DNA of 64,000 bases. Source: Corynebacterium ammoniagenes DSM 20306 (GTDB lineage Bacteria; Actinomycetota; Actinomycetes; Mycobacteriales; Mycobacteriaceae). The position numbers and the translations under genes are program-made. Location of the stretch: assembly GCF_001941425.1 (NCBI RefSeq), contig NZ_CP009244.1, forward strand, positions 1,984,001-2,048,000, written 5' to 3'. Positions 17,336-25,578 of this stretch are shown here, in pieces (position 1 is the first letter of the stretch; each line of letters begins with the position of its first letter). The notes beneath the pieces were generated by a model. It ran no database searches. It saw only the letters and a program-made list of their open reading frames with translations, and had not been told where the DNA came from.

Positions 17336-18586
17336 GTGAAAGTTGCGATTCTCGGTGGCGACGGCTTTTGTGGCTGGCCTGCCTCGTTATATCTGTCCGA
17401 CAAAGGACACGATGTCATCATCATCGATAATCTTTCACGACGCGCGATTGATGAAGAACTCGGCGCCGATTCTCTGACCCCAATTACTGATATTCAAACC
17501 CGTATCTCTGCCTGGCAAGAAGTCTCAGGCGAGACCATTGGCTTTGAAAATATCGACGTGGCTCAGGACTACGACGGCCTGCTGAATTTCATCAATACCG
17601 AGCGCCCAGATGCGATCGTGCACTTCGCGGAACAACGCGCAGCGCCATATTCGATGAAAAACTCGCGCAACAAGCGCTACACCGTTGACAACAACATCAA
17701 CGCCACCCACAACCTGCTGGCGGCAATTGTAGAATCCGGCCAAGACATCCACGTGGCCCACCTTGGCACCATGGGTGTCTATGGCTACGGCACCGCGGGC
17801 ATGAAGATCCCCGAGGGCTACTTGGACATCCAGGTCAACTTGCCTGAAGGCGGCCACGTTGATCAGTCGATCCTCTACCCGTCGAACCCCGGCTCGATTT
17901 ATCATATGACCAAAGTGTTGGATCAGCATCTGTTCGCCTACTACGCGAAAAACGACGAACTGCGCATTACTGATCTGCACCAGGGCATCATTTGGGGCAC
18001 CCACACGGAGCAGACCATCAAGGATGAGCGTCTGATCAACCGCTTCGACTACGACGGCGACTACGGCACAGTACTCAACCGTTTCCTCATCCAGGCCGGC
18101 GTTGGTTACCCAATGACCGTACACGGCACCGGCGGACAAACGCGCGCTTTTATTCACATCCGTGACATGGTTCGTTGCATTGAGCTGGCCTTGGAAAACC
18201 CACCAGCAAAGGGCGATCGCGTCAAGATCATCAACCAGATGACCGAGACCCACCGCGTGCGCGACTTGGCAGAGCTCATCGCGGAGATTTCCGATGCTGA
18301 GGTTGCTTATGTGCCTAACCCACGTAAGGAATCTGCCGAAAACGATCTGCATGTTCACAATGAAACCTTCCTGAAGCTGGGTCTCAAGCCCACCACCTTG
18401 TCCGAAGGGCTCTTGCAGGAAGTTGAAGAAGTCGCGCGCAAGTACTCCGACCGGGTAGATCGTTCCAAGATCCCAGCGCAGTCCCTGTGGACTTCTGCGC
18501 AGCAGGCAGGCGTTCCAGAGCAGGAAGCTGTGGAACAAGAAGCTGTGGCTGCGGACGCAGAATCAGGACTATCTGAAAGCGCATAG
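17336..18586 (+). CDS. sqdB: UDP-sulfoquinovose synthase-like NAD-dependent epimerase
   Basis: 416-residue extended SDR matching SqdB/SQD1, which converts UDP-glucose and sulfite into UDP-sulfoquinovose, the headgroup donor of sulfolipid SQDG. Diagnostic segments are ILGGDGFCGWPASLYLSDKG (NAD loop), HFAEQRAAPYSM near residue 100, LGTMGVYGYGTAGMKIPEGY with the catalytic Thr of LGTMG, YHMTK (Tyr-x-x-x-Lys) and TDLHQGIIWGTHT. These features are specific for SQD1 rather than generic epimerases. I chose the GTG at 17336, with GGAG six bases upstream; an ATG at 17324 is the alternative. The C-terminus has an extra Ala/Glu-rich acidic tail. The glycosyltransferase starts 5 bases after the stop. Confidence 0.82.
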   Translation: MKVAILGGDGFCGWPASLYLSDKGHDVIIIDNLSRRAIDEELGADSLTPITDIQTRISAWQEVSGETIGFENIDVAQDYDGLLNFINTERPDAIVHFAEQRAAPYSMKNSRNKRYTVDNNINATHNLLAAIVESGQDIHVAHLGTMGVYGYGTAGMKIPEGYLDIQVNLPEGGHVDQSILYPSNPGSIYHMTKVLDQHLFAYYAKNDELRITDLHQGIIWGTHTEQTIKDERLINRFDYDGDYGTVLNRFLIQAGVGYPMTVHGTGGQTRAFIHIRDMVRCIELALENPPAKGDRVKIINQMTETHRVRDLAELIAEISDAEVAYVPNPRKESAENDLHVHNETFLKLGLKPTTLSEGLLQEVEEVARKYSDRVDRSKIPAQSLWTSAQQAGVPEQEAVEQEAVAADAESGLSESA

Positions 18587-18591
18587 TCCGA

Positions 18592-19716
18592 GTGCGTATT
18601 GCAATAGTCACGGAAGTTTTCCTGCCCAAAATCGACGGGGTTGTCACCCGGCTTATCAGAAGCTTGGACCAACTAGCGGCCATGGGCCACGAGGTGGAGA
18701 TCTTCGCACCGGGTAATCCCCCGGCATCGTATGCCGGGTTTAAGGTCCACCGGTTGCCATCGCTGTCGTTTTGGGTGTACCCGGAGATCAAGTTTGCGGT
18801 TCCGCCGATCAAATTCTGGAAGCAGATCCGGGAGTTTGATCCGGACGTTATCCACGCGGTCAACCCCATTTGGTCAGCGGCATTGGGTGTATTCGCTGCC
18901 AAGCGCGATGCCTACCCGTTGGTGTGCAGCTATCACACCAACGTGCCGGATTATGTCGATGCCTTAGGCATTGGCTGGACGCGCGGGATGGCCACTGGTG
19001 CTATTCGCTGGTTACACAACCAGGCGCAGGTTAATTTGTGCACCTCGGATCCGATGATTGAAAAAGCCGGCAACATGGGTATTGAGCGATTGACCTTGTG
19101 GCCCAAAGCGGTTGATACCGTGGGCTATCACCCCTCGAAGGCCACCCCGGAAGCACGGAGTCTGCTGACGAGTAATCATCCGGACTCCCCGCTGGTGACC
19201 TATATTGGCCGCATCTCCAAGGAAAAAGACTTGGAGAGACTAAATAATGTCATGGGGTTGGTGCGCAAGCAGGTCCCCGGTGCCCGCTTGGGAATTGTCG
19301 GCGGCGGTCCGTACCTGCAGGCTCTGCAAGATAGCTTCGATCCGAGCTTTACCACCTTCACCGGCTATTTATCTGGTGAAGAACTGGCCGCAGCTTTTGC
19401 CAGCGGAGACGTGTTCGTCTTCCCTTCCGCGACGGAAACCCTCGGCCTTGTAGCACTCGAGTCTTTTGCCTCCGGTGTTCCGGTGGTGGGCACTAATGCC
19501 GGCGGGATTCCTTTTGTCATCGATGATGACAAGACCGGCTACCTGATTGCCGAAGATGGCGCGGACGAGGATTGGGCACGTGTAATTGTTGGCCTATTGC
19601 AGGACCACGACCGTCGCGCGCAAATGGGTGCTGCTGCGCGTGAGGAAGCGGAGAAGTACTCGTGGCGTGAATCCACAGAAGCTTTAGTTCAAGCCTATGA
19701 AAAGGCCATTGGCTAA
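18592..19716 (+). CDS. sqdX: SqdX-like glycosyltransferase (GT4)
   Basis: 374-residue GT-B glycosyltransferase. The N-terminal MRIAIVTEVFLPKIDGVVTR and CSYHTNVPDYVDALGIGW resemble SqdX/SQD2, which transfers sulfoquinovose from UDP-SQ to diacylglycerol; the C-terminal E-x7-E region is SATETLGLVALESFASG. Corynebacterial MgtA/PimB-like mannosyltransferases share the same fold, so the match alone does not fix the donor; the five-base spacing behind sqdB favours SqdX. The start is GTG. Together with galU at 53.9 kb, which could supply UDP-glucose, this would complete the sulfolipid route except for the sulfite source. Confidence 0.75.
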   Translation: MRIAIVTEVFLPKIDGVVTRLIRSLDQLAAMGHEVEIFAPGNPPASYAGFKVHRLPSLSFWVYPEIKFAVPPIKFWKQIREFDPDVIHAVNPIWSAALGVFAAKRDAYPLVCSYHTNVPDYVDALGIGWTRGMATGAIRWLHNQAQVNLCTSDPMIEKAGNMGIERLTLWPKAVDTVGYHPSKATPEARSLLTSNHPDSPLVTYIGRISKEKDLERLNNVMGLVRKQVPGARLGIVGGGPYLQALQDSFDPSFTTFTGYLSGEELAAAFASGDVFVFPSATETLGLVALESFASGVPVVGTNAGGIPFVIDDDKTGYLIAEDGADEDWARVIVGLLQDHDRRAQMGAAAREEAEKYSWRESTEALVQAYEKAIG

Positions 19717-19741
19717 GCCTTCAGCAGTTAAACTCATAGCC

Positions 19742-21010
19742 ATGAATCCGACGCCACCGCTGACGCTGACTGATCTCGCCTCCGACGGCCTTTTCCTCGC
19801 CACGGCGCACGATATGTGTTGGAAGCAACTCAAAGAGGTCCAAGGCATTGAGCTCAACTTCTCCTCTGCGCCTGCTGAAAGCGGCAACGATTTGCCCGTT
19901 GACGTGCGCGTGTATACCGCCCAGGGCACGGTGGATTTTAAAGGCCGGCGCATCGCTGTACTCAGTGACACGACCTGGCGGTGGGCCACCGCCAGGAAGC
20001 GCGACCCGGCGATTTCCCAGTTACACGGTGAACAGCCGCTATCAGAATTACTCCTGGCAGCCGCACGCACTCTCGAAGGTGGCAACCCCATCCTGATTGG
20101 TGACCAAGCTAATGGTGACAAAGCTGCTATCGCCATTGACCTGGCTCAGGCGCAGTCCTCTACTGGTAGTTGGTCTGCGCCATCGCCGGATGCGATTTCG
20201 GTGGGCAAGGTCCTTATTGAAGGTATTGGCGATCCATTCATCGAAGAATTGGATGAAATCCGCGCAGTTGTCTCCTTTGCTCAGCACCGCGGGCTTCACG
20301 TCGAAGAAGGAAATCAAGGGCTGCGTCTAACAAGCGCGAATCCCGCCGACACCACCGAGATCACCGATATCACCGTGGAATTTCTTGATGAGCACATCTC
20401 AGCTTTAACCGCCGGGATCACCCCTGGCGCGAACTGGCGCTTGGAAGATATCAGTGCCGATGGCTTTTATGCCGCGATTGAACACGCGATGTTTTTCTCC
20501 GCGCATTATCCTCAGGCAGCGCGGGAGAATGTCTTGGTTAATTTGGAAACTGGGCATGTCTTGCTCGATGAAAAATCTGGGCTCGAAGCCGCCGCTGTCA
20601 TCCTTGCCACCGTTTGCGATGGTGTATTCACGTGGGCGTGGGCTGATAGTGAATTAACGCGGCTTCCATCTCAGGGGCCGGTGAATGCGGTGCGGCAGTT
20701 TGGCATCGATAAGCTTGTGCCCTCTTTAGTACGCCGCCGCATGCCTGCTGCTATGGCCCGGGAGTTGGGCTTGGCGCAGGTTGCGATGCCCATTTTAAAT
20801 AAGTGGAATGTTGTCACCACAAAGCTGAATGAAAATACCACGGCCATCGTGCTGATCGATTCGCCGAAACTGCGACTGCCGGCGCTGACGCCGCACGTGG
20901 AAAAAGCGGTGCTGGATAATCAACCGCCCGCGCACATCAACCGTGACCGAGCTATCCAGGCTTATCACGCCATGCGCGGGAACAAGCCGGCTGGCATACC
21001 GAGTACTTAG
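19742..21010 (+). CDS. Internally duplicated protein, DUF6882-like
   Basis: 422-residue protein containing two related halves. Matching positions are DGLFLATAHDMCW and DGFYAAIEHAMFF, TWRWATA and TWAWADS (the Trp-rich DUF6882-type signature), and similar closing segments. The fold and role are unknown; no membrane segment or signal peptide is seen. The start at ATG 19742 is 25 bases after the glycosyltransferase stop, so it is likely the last gene of the sqdB-sqdX operon. Its role in glycolipid assembly is an inference from position only. It overlaps the convergent DUF1648 gene by four bases. Confidence 0.65.
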   Translation: MNPTPPLTLTDLASDGLFLATAHDMCWKQLKEVQGIELNFSSAPAESGNDLPVDVRVYTAQGTVDFKGRRIAVLSDTTWRWATARKRDPAISQLHGEQPLSELLLAAARTLEGGNPILIGDQANGDKAAIAIDLAQAQSSTGSWSAPSPDAISVGKVLIEGIGDPFIEELDEIRAVVSFAQHRGLHVEEGNQGLRLTSANPADTTEITDITVEFLDEHISALTAGITPGANWRLEDISADGFYAAIEHAMFFSAHYPQAARENVLVNLETGHVLLDEKSGLEAAAVILATVCDGVFTWAWADSELTRLPSQGPVNAVRQFGIDKLVPSLVRRRMPAAMARELGLAQVAMPILNKWNVVTTKLNENTTAIVLIDSPKLRLPALTPHVEKAVLDNQPPAHINRDRAIQAYHAMRGNKPAGIPST

Positions 21011-21711
21011 AGCCCGAGGATAACCAGCGCTGCGACCAAGATGATGGGCACTCCTATCAGCGCGCCCATCGCGACCCAGGAACCGGGATGCGCCATGTTG
21101 AAGGTGCTGTTTAATTCGCGATGAACCATCATATTGGGGTCATCGGGGTTGTAATAAAATATCCCCCACTTCATGTGCTTACTGGTTTTCGGATCTGGGT
21201 AATGCTCATCGAGCCATTTTTGGATATGTACTACATTCCACATCAGGCCAATGACGACGATGATGATAACGGCAATCAGCAGCGCAAACGAAGAATAGAC
21301 CTGCGTGATCGAGAGATACATATCGAAGACGATCACCGCGTTGAGCAGAAACATCCACATGCCCAGCGGTTTGAGCATGCTATTCGACATCGCCCGCGCG
21401 CGGGCAATCTCCCAGTCTTCACCGCGTTGATGCTTGGCAGTTTGGTGTATTAACGCGAAAGAGCCAGCGACCACGATCGCTAAAATGCCGGAGAGTAACC
21501 CAAACATTAAAATCATGTTGCCCCAGGTCTTCTCCGAAAAGGAATCCGCTTCCCCACGGGCGTTCCAATGGGTGGGAAACGGATCCGGGATGCCATCCCA
21601 GGCCACATAGATGGCGAAAAGGCCGAGTGCACCGGTCGCTACAATCACCCACGCCCACACCCACGGTGGGCGCTGAAGTTCCGGCATGTGAGTGTCACGG
21701 GGTCGAGTCAT
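21007..21711 (-). CDS. DUF1648-type membrane protein
   Basis: 234-residue protein with about five hydrophobic segments. A DUF1648-like loop is visible after the first helix: GIPDPFPTHWNARGEADSFS, with the conserved Pro-x-His-Trp-Asn. Homologues are seen in sensory or immunity-like membrane proteins, but no function is established. The tail ends in a hydrophobic segment and is preceded by a long cytoplasmic loop HIQKWLDEHYPDPKTSKH. An ATG at 21687 is an alternative start that removes eight residues. Transcribed towards the sqdB operon. Confidence 0.7.
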   Translation of the reverse strand: MTRPRDTHMPELQRPPWVWAWVIVATGALGLFAIYVAWDGIPDPFPTHWNARGEADSFSEKTWGNMILMFGLLSGILAIVVAGSFALIHQTAKHQRGEDWEIARARAMSNSMLKPLGMWMFLLNAVIVFDMYLSITQVYSSFALLIAVIIIVVIGLMWNVVHIQKWLDEHYPDPKTSKHMKWGIFYYNPDDPNMMVHRELNSTFNMAHPGSWVAMGALIGVPIILVAALVILGL

Positions 21712-21770
21712 GCTGTGAGCTTAGCAATTCCCGGTATCCGGTACTTCAAAGGCTTATTCTGCCGCCAGGG

Positions 21771-22817
21771 TTAAAGCTCAAGTGCTTTGTGGATGCCTGC
21801 GAGATCCACCGATGCTGTATCCGCGGGGCTAAAGGCCGCGTCTTTGGTCTTTTCAATCAAGACTGCGCGCACTCCTTCCACAAAATCCTCGCGGGAGCGG
21901 ATATAACGTCCCAAGGATTCTTCACGCTTTAATGCTTCGACGATGTCGTCTTCTTTTGCATGGGATTCAAATAGCTCATTGGAAGCCACCACTGAGGTCG
22001 GGCATGCGGCAGCGAGATAGCCCGCGGTGCTCTGCGCGAAATCCTTGTCCGCAGATTTTAGGGCCTCTTGAATCTCTGGCCACGTTGCGTGGTTAAAGGT
22101 GGACTCGATGTGCTCAATAATATCTGCCAAAGGCGCTGGTTCCTCCGGTACATAGGAGTGCTTGTCTAATGCGGCATCCACGCCATCGGCGATGATTGCC
22201 TCAAGAATTTCGTCTGCGTCTTTGACAACGTGGGTCGCCAAACCTGACCACAGCATATCCGCGGCGTACATGCGGTAACCAGTAATAGCCCAGTATTTCG
22301 CTAATGCTTCCGATGCCTGCCCGCGGGTGCCCACCATGCGCTGGGCAGTGTGCGCCACGCCCACGTCAGTGAAATAACCAATGGCCATCTCCGGCATGGA
22401 CGCAAAGGCGTTTTCGGTAACCACGCGGTGGGAGCCGTGCAAAGAAATGCCAAGCCCGCCGCCCATGACCACGCCGTTGATGATGGCTACTACAGGCTTG
22501 GTGCACTGAGCGAGCTCGCCGTTGACGGTGTATTCACTGCGAAAGAAATCATCCACGAGCTCCGCGTTGCCGTTGAGGATATTGTCGCGGGCGTAGCGTA
22601 CGTCACCACCGGCGCAAAAGGCTTTTGGGTTGGTGGAGTAAATCACGATCTGATCGATCGCGTCATCATTTTCCCACGTCCGGACGGCTTGCCCGATGAT
22701 TTCAATCATCTCTGGGTCCAGGGAGTTTAATGCCTTGGGACGGTTTAATACCAGAAGTCCGGTACGCTGGCGAACTGACGTAAGTACAGGTGCGGTTGAT
22801 TCAACAGTTTCAGTCAT
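21771..22817 (-). CDS. 3-hydroxyisobutyryl-CoA hydrolase / enoyl-CoA hydratase family
   Basis: 348-residue crotonase-superfamily protein. CoA/oxyanion segments are AFCAGGDVRYARDNI (near residue 66) and NGVVMGGGLGISLHGSHRV; the catalytic acid region is MPEMAIGYFTDVG (near residue 142). Length and the extra C-terminal domain match the HIBYL-CoA hydrolase type (about 340-380) of valine breakdown, not simple enoyl-CoA hydratases (about 260). The gene is alone on its strand and divergent from a HAD phosphatase. Confidence 0.82.
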   Translation of the reverse strand: MTETVESTAPVLTSVRQRTGLLVLNRPKALNSLDPEMIEIIGQAVRTWENDDAIDQIVIYSTNPKAFCAGGDVRYARDNILNGNAELVDDFFRSEYTVNGELAQCTKPVVAIINGVVMGGGLGISLHGSHRVVTENAFASMPEMAIGYFTDVGVAHTAQRMVGTRGQASEALAKYWAITGYRMYAADMLWSGLATHVVKDADEILEAIIADGVDAALDKHSYVPEEPAPLADIIEHIESTFNHATWPEIQEALKSADKDFAQSTAGYLAAACPTSVVASNELFESHAKEDDIVEALKREESLGRYIRSREDFVEGVRAVLIEKTKDAAFSPADTASVDLAGIHKALEL

Positions 22818-22853
22818 GTACCCCAGTTTTGCACAAGTATCGAGGTTTTTCTC

Positions 22854-23690
22854 ATGATTTTTCCGCGGCTAATCGCCCTTGACATGGATGGCACGTTATT
22901 GGATGGCGAGAGCCAAATCCCGGAAGAATTCTGGCCGGTACTCGAGCGCGCACATGAACTCGGAGTGACCATTGCCCCGGCATCGGGGCGCCAGCTTGCG
23001 ACCTTGCAAAATCAATTCGGCGAGGGTTTGTCCTTCATTGCTGAAAATGGCACGGCGATTGCCCACGAGGGCGAAATCATCCACACTTCCGTTTTGCCCA
23101 GTGCCGCAGTCTTTCGCATCCTTGATGCGCTAGAGGCCGTGACCGTGGACTATGACGTGGTCTTGTGCACCCCCACCGTTGGCTATGTCTCGGAAAACGC
23201 GAATCCAGATACCTTCACTCAGCTAGAAAAGTACTACTACTCGCGGCAAACGGTTGCCGATCTGCACCAGGTGGTTGAAGAATCCGACATCATCAAGGTC
23301 GCTATATACTGTGCCGCCGGTTCGGAAGAGCATATTGCCCCGGTGATTTTTAAGGCTATCCCCGACCACAACGTGGCTATCTCCGGGCAAGCATGGGTAG
23401 ATGTCATGCCCGCTGGTGCGAATAAGGGCACAGCCTTGCACCACATGGCGGATACTTTGGGTATTGATATCGCCGAAACCGCGGCCTTTGGTGACTACCT
23501 CAATGATTATGAGCTCTTGCAGGAAGCCGGCACAGCGGTAGCCATGGACAATGCCCACCCGCAGCTTAAAGACGTCGCGGATGTCATTGCCCCATCCAAT
23601 CTTGACCACGGGGTTATTACCGTTTTGACCGAATGGTTCGACAAGATGGAAGCTTCACAACAAACCCCCGCTAATCAGCGCAGGAACTAG
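22854..23690 (+). CDS. Cof-type HAD hydrolase
   Basis: 278-residue haloacid dehalogenase superfamily phosphatase. The N-terminal DxD motif is ALDMDGTLLDGESQIP (near residue 8), motif II is APASGRQLATL, and the acidic motif IV is AFGDYLNDYELLQEAG. A class IIB cap lies between motifs II and III, as in sugar phosphatases of the Cof/YbiV type. Substrate not predicted. The convergent monooxygenase gene lies beyond a strong bidirectional hairpin. Confidence 0.85.
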   Translation: MIFPRLIALDMDGTLLDGESQIPEEFWPVLERAHELGVTIAPASGRQLATLQNQFGEGLSFIAENGTAIAHEGEIIHTSVLPSAAVFRILDALEAVTVDYDVVLCTPTVGYVSENANPDTFTQLEKYYYSRQTVADLHQVVEESDIIKVAIYCAAGSEEHIAPVIFKAIPDHNVAISGQAWVDVMPAGANKGTALHHMADTLGIDIAETAAFGDYLNDYELLQEAGTAVAMDNAHPQLKDVADVIAPSNLDHGVITVLTEWFDKMEASQQTPANQRRN

Positions 23691-23724
23691 GCCCATCACC
23701 TAGACCCAGGAATTAAGTCCACAG

Positions 23725-23786
23725 CAAAGCCCGCTTCTACAGCAACTCCCCTGCGCATTGGCAGGACGGTGTAGAAGCGGGCTTTG
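23725..23786. terminator. Bidirectional hairpin between HAD and ABM genes
   Basis: 16-bp stem CAAAGCCCGCTTCTAC / GTAGAAGCGGGCTTTG around a 30-base loop that contains a nested CTGC...GCAG hairpin; serves the convergent genes on both sides. Confidence 0.7.
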
Positions 23787-23823
23787 TGCTTGCTCGCTGT
23801 TAGGTATTAGCAGCTATGCCGAA

Positions 23824-24147
23824 TTAGTCGACCTTGAATTCGGCCATCTTGTCCCACTCGGTCTTGCCGTCAATCTTGAAGTTGATAATATCCGGGGTTT
23901 CTACCAAGTACTGTGGGAATTCTTCGCAGGAGCGCTTGAAGTGATCGCTTTGAACGTGGGTGACGTCTTCGCCATCCTTGTATGCTTCGACCAGAAGGAA
24001 ACGCTGGGAATCTTCTGGATCGCGGTACCACTTGAACTCTAGGCAACCGGGCTCTGCGTTGCAGGCTTCGGTGTACCAATTGATCTCATCGAGGAAAGTG
24101 TCAGCGTATTCGGGCTTGACATGAAATTTAACGTTAATGAAAATCAT
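23824..24147 (-). CDS. Antibiotic biosynthesis monooxygenase (ABM) domain protein
   Basis: 107-residue dimeric alpha+beta barrel (ABM fold). The start ATG at 24147 (MIFINVKFHVKPE) has GGAGG upstream and removes a non-homologous 38-residue N-terminus of the longer frame. The motif FKWYRDPEDSQRFLLVEAYKD is typical of ABM/YgiN-like quinol monooxygenases. Its physiological substrate is unknown. It is followed by the hairpin shared with the HAD gene and preceded by the terminator of the CAP-like gene. Confidence 0.75.
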   Translation of the reverse strand: MIFINVKFHVKPEYADTFLDEINWYTEACNAEPGCLEFKWYRDPEDSQRFLLVEAYKDGEDVTHVQSDHFKRSCEEFPQYLVETPDIINFKIDGKTEWDKMAEFKVD

Positions 24148-24203
24148 GGCCTCCATCCTACCCAAAATTTCGCGTGCCTCCCCAGCGTGCAAATGGGAAA
24201 TAA

Positions 24204-24246
24204 AAATACCGGCTCCCCGCACCATCTTTAAGGTGTGAAAGCCGGC
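24204..24246 (-). terminator. Terminator of the CAP-like secreted-protein gene
   Basis: Nested stem on the minus strand with outer AGCCGG/CCGGCT arms (genome positions 24240-24245 and 24209-24214) followed by a T-run, 20 bases after the CAP-like gene stop. Confidence 0.65.
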
Positions 24247-24265
24247 ATCTGGTAGCTGCACGCTT

Positions 24266-24808
24266 TTAGTTCAAGAAGAATTCCGCGATGTAGACGTACT
24301 TGCCATCGGTGGCGGTGGCAACGCCAAAGCCGGTGGGCTCATTGTGTGGGTTGCCTTCACGGTCCAACCAGTTGATGCGATCGCGTGCTTGCTGTTCCGT
24401 CAGCTTCAAAATCGCGCCGGTGCCTTTATCCGCATTAGCAGTGCCGTGGCCCACGCCGTCCTCGAAGGAGACTTTGCCGGCGGCAGCTTCATCCGCCCAC
24501 TGCTGCGCGGTGGACTGGGCAGTGTTGTCCTTGGTGTGGCCAGCTTCTTCCAAGTGCTGCACGGTCTCATAACGCAAGGTTTCCGCAGCACCAGCAAGGG
24601 TCGGCAGATCAATTCCATACTTATGAGCCGCGTCCTTTACATCCTGCGGCAGGCTGGAAATGAACTGCGCTGCAGCAATATTAATCTGGGTTTGCGCCTG
24701 GGAAGATAGCTCTTCAGCTGGGTTTTCCTGTGCGTTAGCAGCGGCGGTGCCACCAAGGGTCAAAGCGCCAGCGAGCGCGATTGCAGTAAGACGTCGAGAA
24801 ATGCTCAT
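24266..24808 (-). CDS. Secreted CAP-fold-like protein
   Basis: 180-residue exported protein. Residues 1-30 from the ATG at 24808 form a signal peptide (MSISRRLTAIALAGALTLGG then AANAQ). The mature part has AQQWADEAAAGKVS and a C-terminal block GFGVATATDGKYVYIAEFFL that resemble the CAP/SCP (PR-1) fold; the usual HNxxR segment is not clear, so the assignment is tentative. Found alone between a terminator and the SRPBCC gene. Confidence 0.6.
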   Translation of the reverse strand: MSISRRLTAIALAGALTLGGTAAANAQENPAEELSSQAQTQINIAAAQFISSLPQDVKDAAHKYGIDLPTLAGAAETLRYETVQHLEEAGHTKDNTAQSTAQQWADEAAAGKVSFEDGVGHGTANADKGTGAILKLTEQQARDRINWLDREGNPHNEPTGFGVATATDGKYVYIAEFFLN

Positions 24809-24950
24809 GGCAACCACCATGCCACACAAGCCCCAATCAGTGCCTAGTCAGAATTGCCCATTTTCGGCAACTTTATCGCATTGTAATAAAATTGCCAGCT
24901 TCGTCTCAGAGTCAGCGACGCATGGGTCAGCATCACAAAGCAGTCATATC

Positions 24951-25508
24951 TTAGTCGGCGAACAAGGTGGCTTGGTAGTGCTCATTAAGCTCTTTCCAGC
25001 CATAATCCATGGCGCGCTCACCAACCACGCGCTCGCGGTCAACCCCATCTTCTTCCGCGGCAAGGCGGCCAAAGCAGACCTGCCAGCCGGCCACCATCAT
25101 TGAGATAAATTCAGGATCTCCCACGCTTTGGCGCAGTTGCAAGACGGAGCCCTGCTCAGACGAGCCCCGCTCAATTGGGGTGATTTCCCAGGCGAGCACT
25201 TCCGTATCCCACCGGTGGGTGACAGCGCGCGGTGCAGCAACGGATAAGACCTCGGCGTCGACGGGAGCATCGTCAGGGTTTTCCCGACTGGTCGCAGGGC
25301 CCACGGAATCCAGGACACGGTTGGGCACAATCGGTGACCAGTGCGCTAGCAGTTCAGGTTGTGTCAGCAACTGCCAGAGTTTCTCCGGGGTGTGCACAAA
25401 TTCCCGTCGCATGACCACCACGTCATTGCCATCGTCGCGCTCTAATGCAACGTCAATGGGCGCTAGGATATGTTCGGCAATTACTTCATCGCGTGGGGTA
25501 TCGGCCAT
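24951..25508 (-). CDS. SRPBCC/AHSA1 domain protein
   Basis: 185-residue START/Bet v1-like protein. The pattern RREFVHTPEKLWQLLTQPELLAHWSP near residue 35 is the AHSA1 signature start, followed by WEITPIERGSSEQGSVLQLRQSV and a C-terminal amphipathic helix with AGWQVCFGRLAA. It could bind a hydrophobic ligand; no catalytic residues are evident. The ATG at 25508 replaces a tandem start. It lies downstream of the ABC-F gene on the same strand with a 70-base gap. Confidence 0.74.
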   Translation of the reverse strand: MADTPRDEVIAEHILAPIDVALERDDGNDVVVMRREFVHTPEKLWQLLTQPELLAHWSPIVPNRVLDSVGPATSRENPDDAPVDAEVLSVAAPRAVTHRWDTEVLAWEITPIERGSSEQGSVLQLRQSVGDPEFISMMVAGWQVCFGRLAAEEDGVDRERVVGERAMDYGWKELNEHYQATLFAD

Positions 25509-25578
25509 CACAGCATGCCTTTCTCATTGGGGCTAGTGGGCGAAGAAAGCACTAGTCTACGCCCCGCAGACGGGCAGG

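Noticed and set aside
17525..18538. 337-aa open frame opposite sqdB
   Set aside because: Antisense to SqdB, which carries the full motif set; no motif in the shadow.
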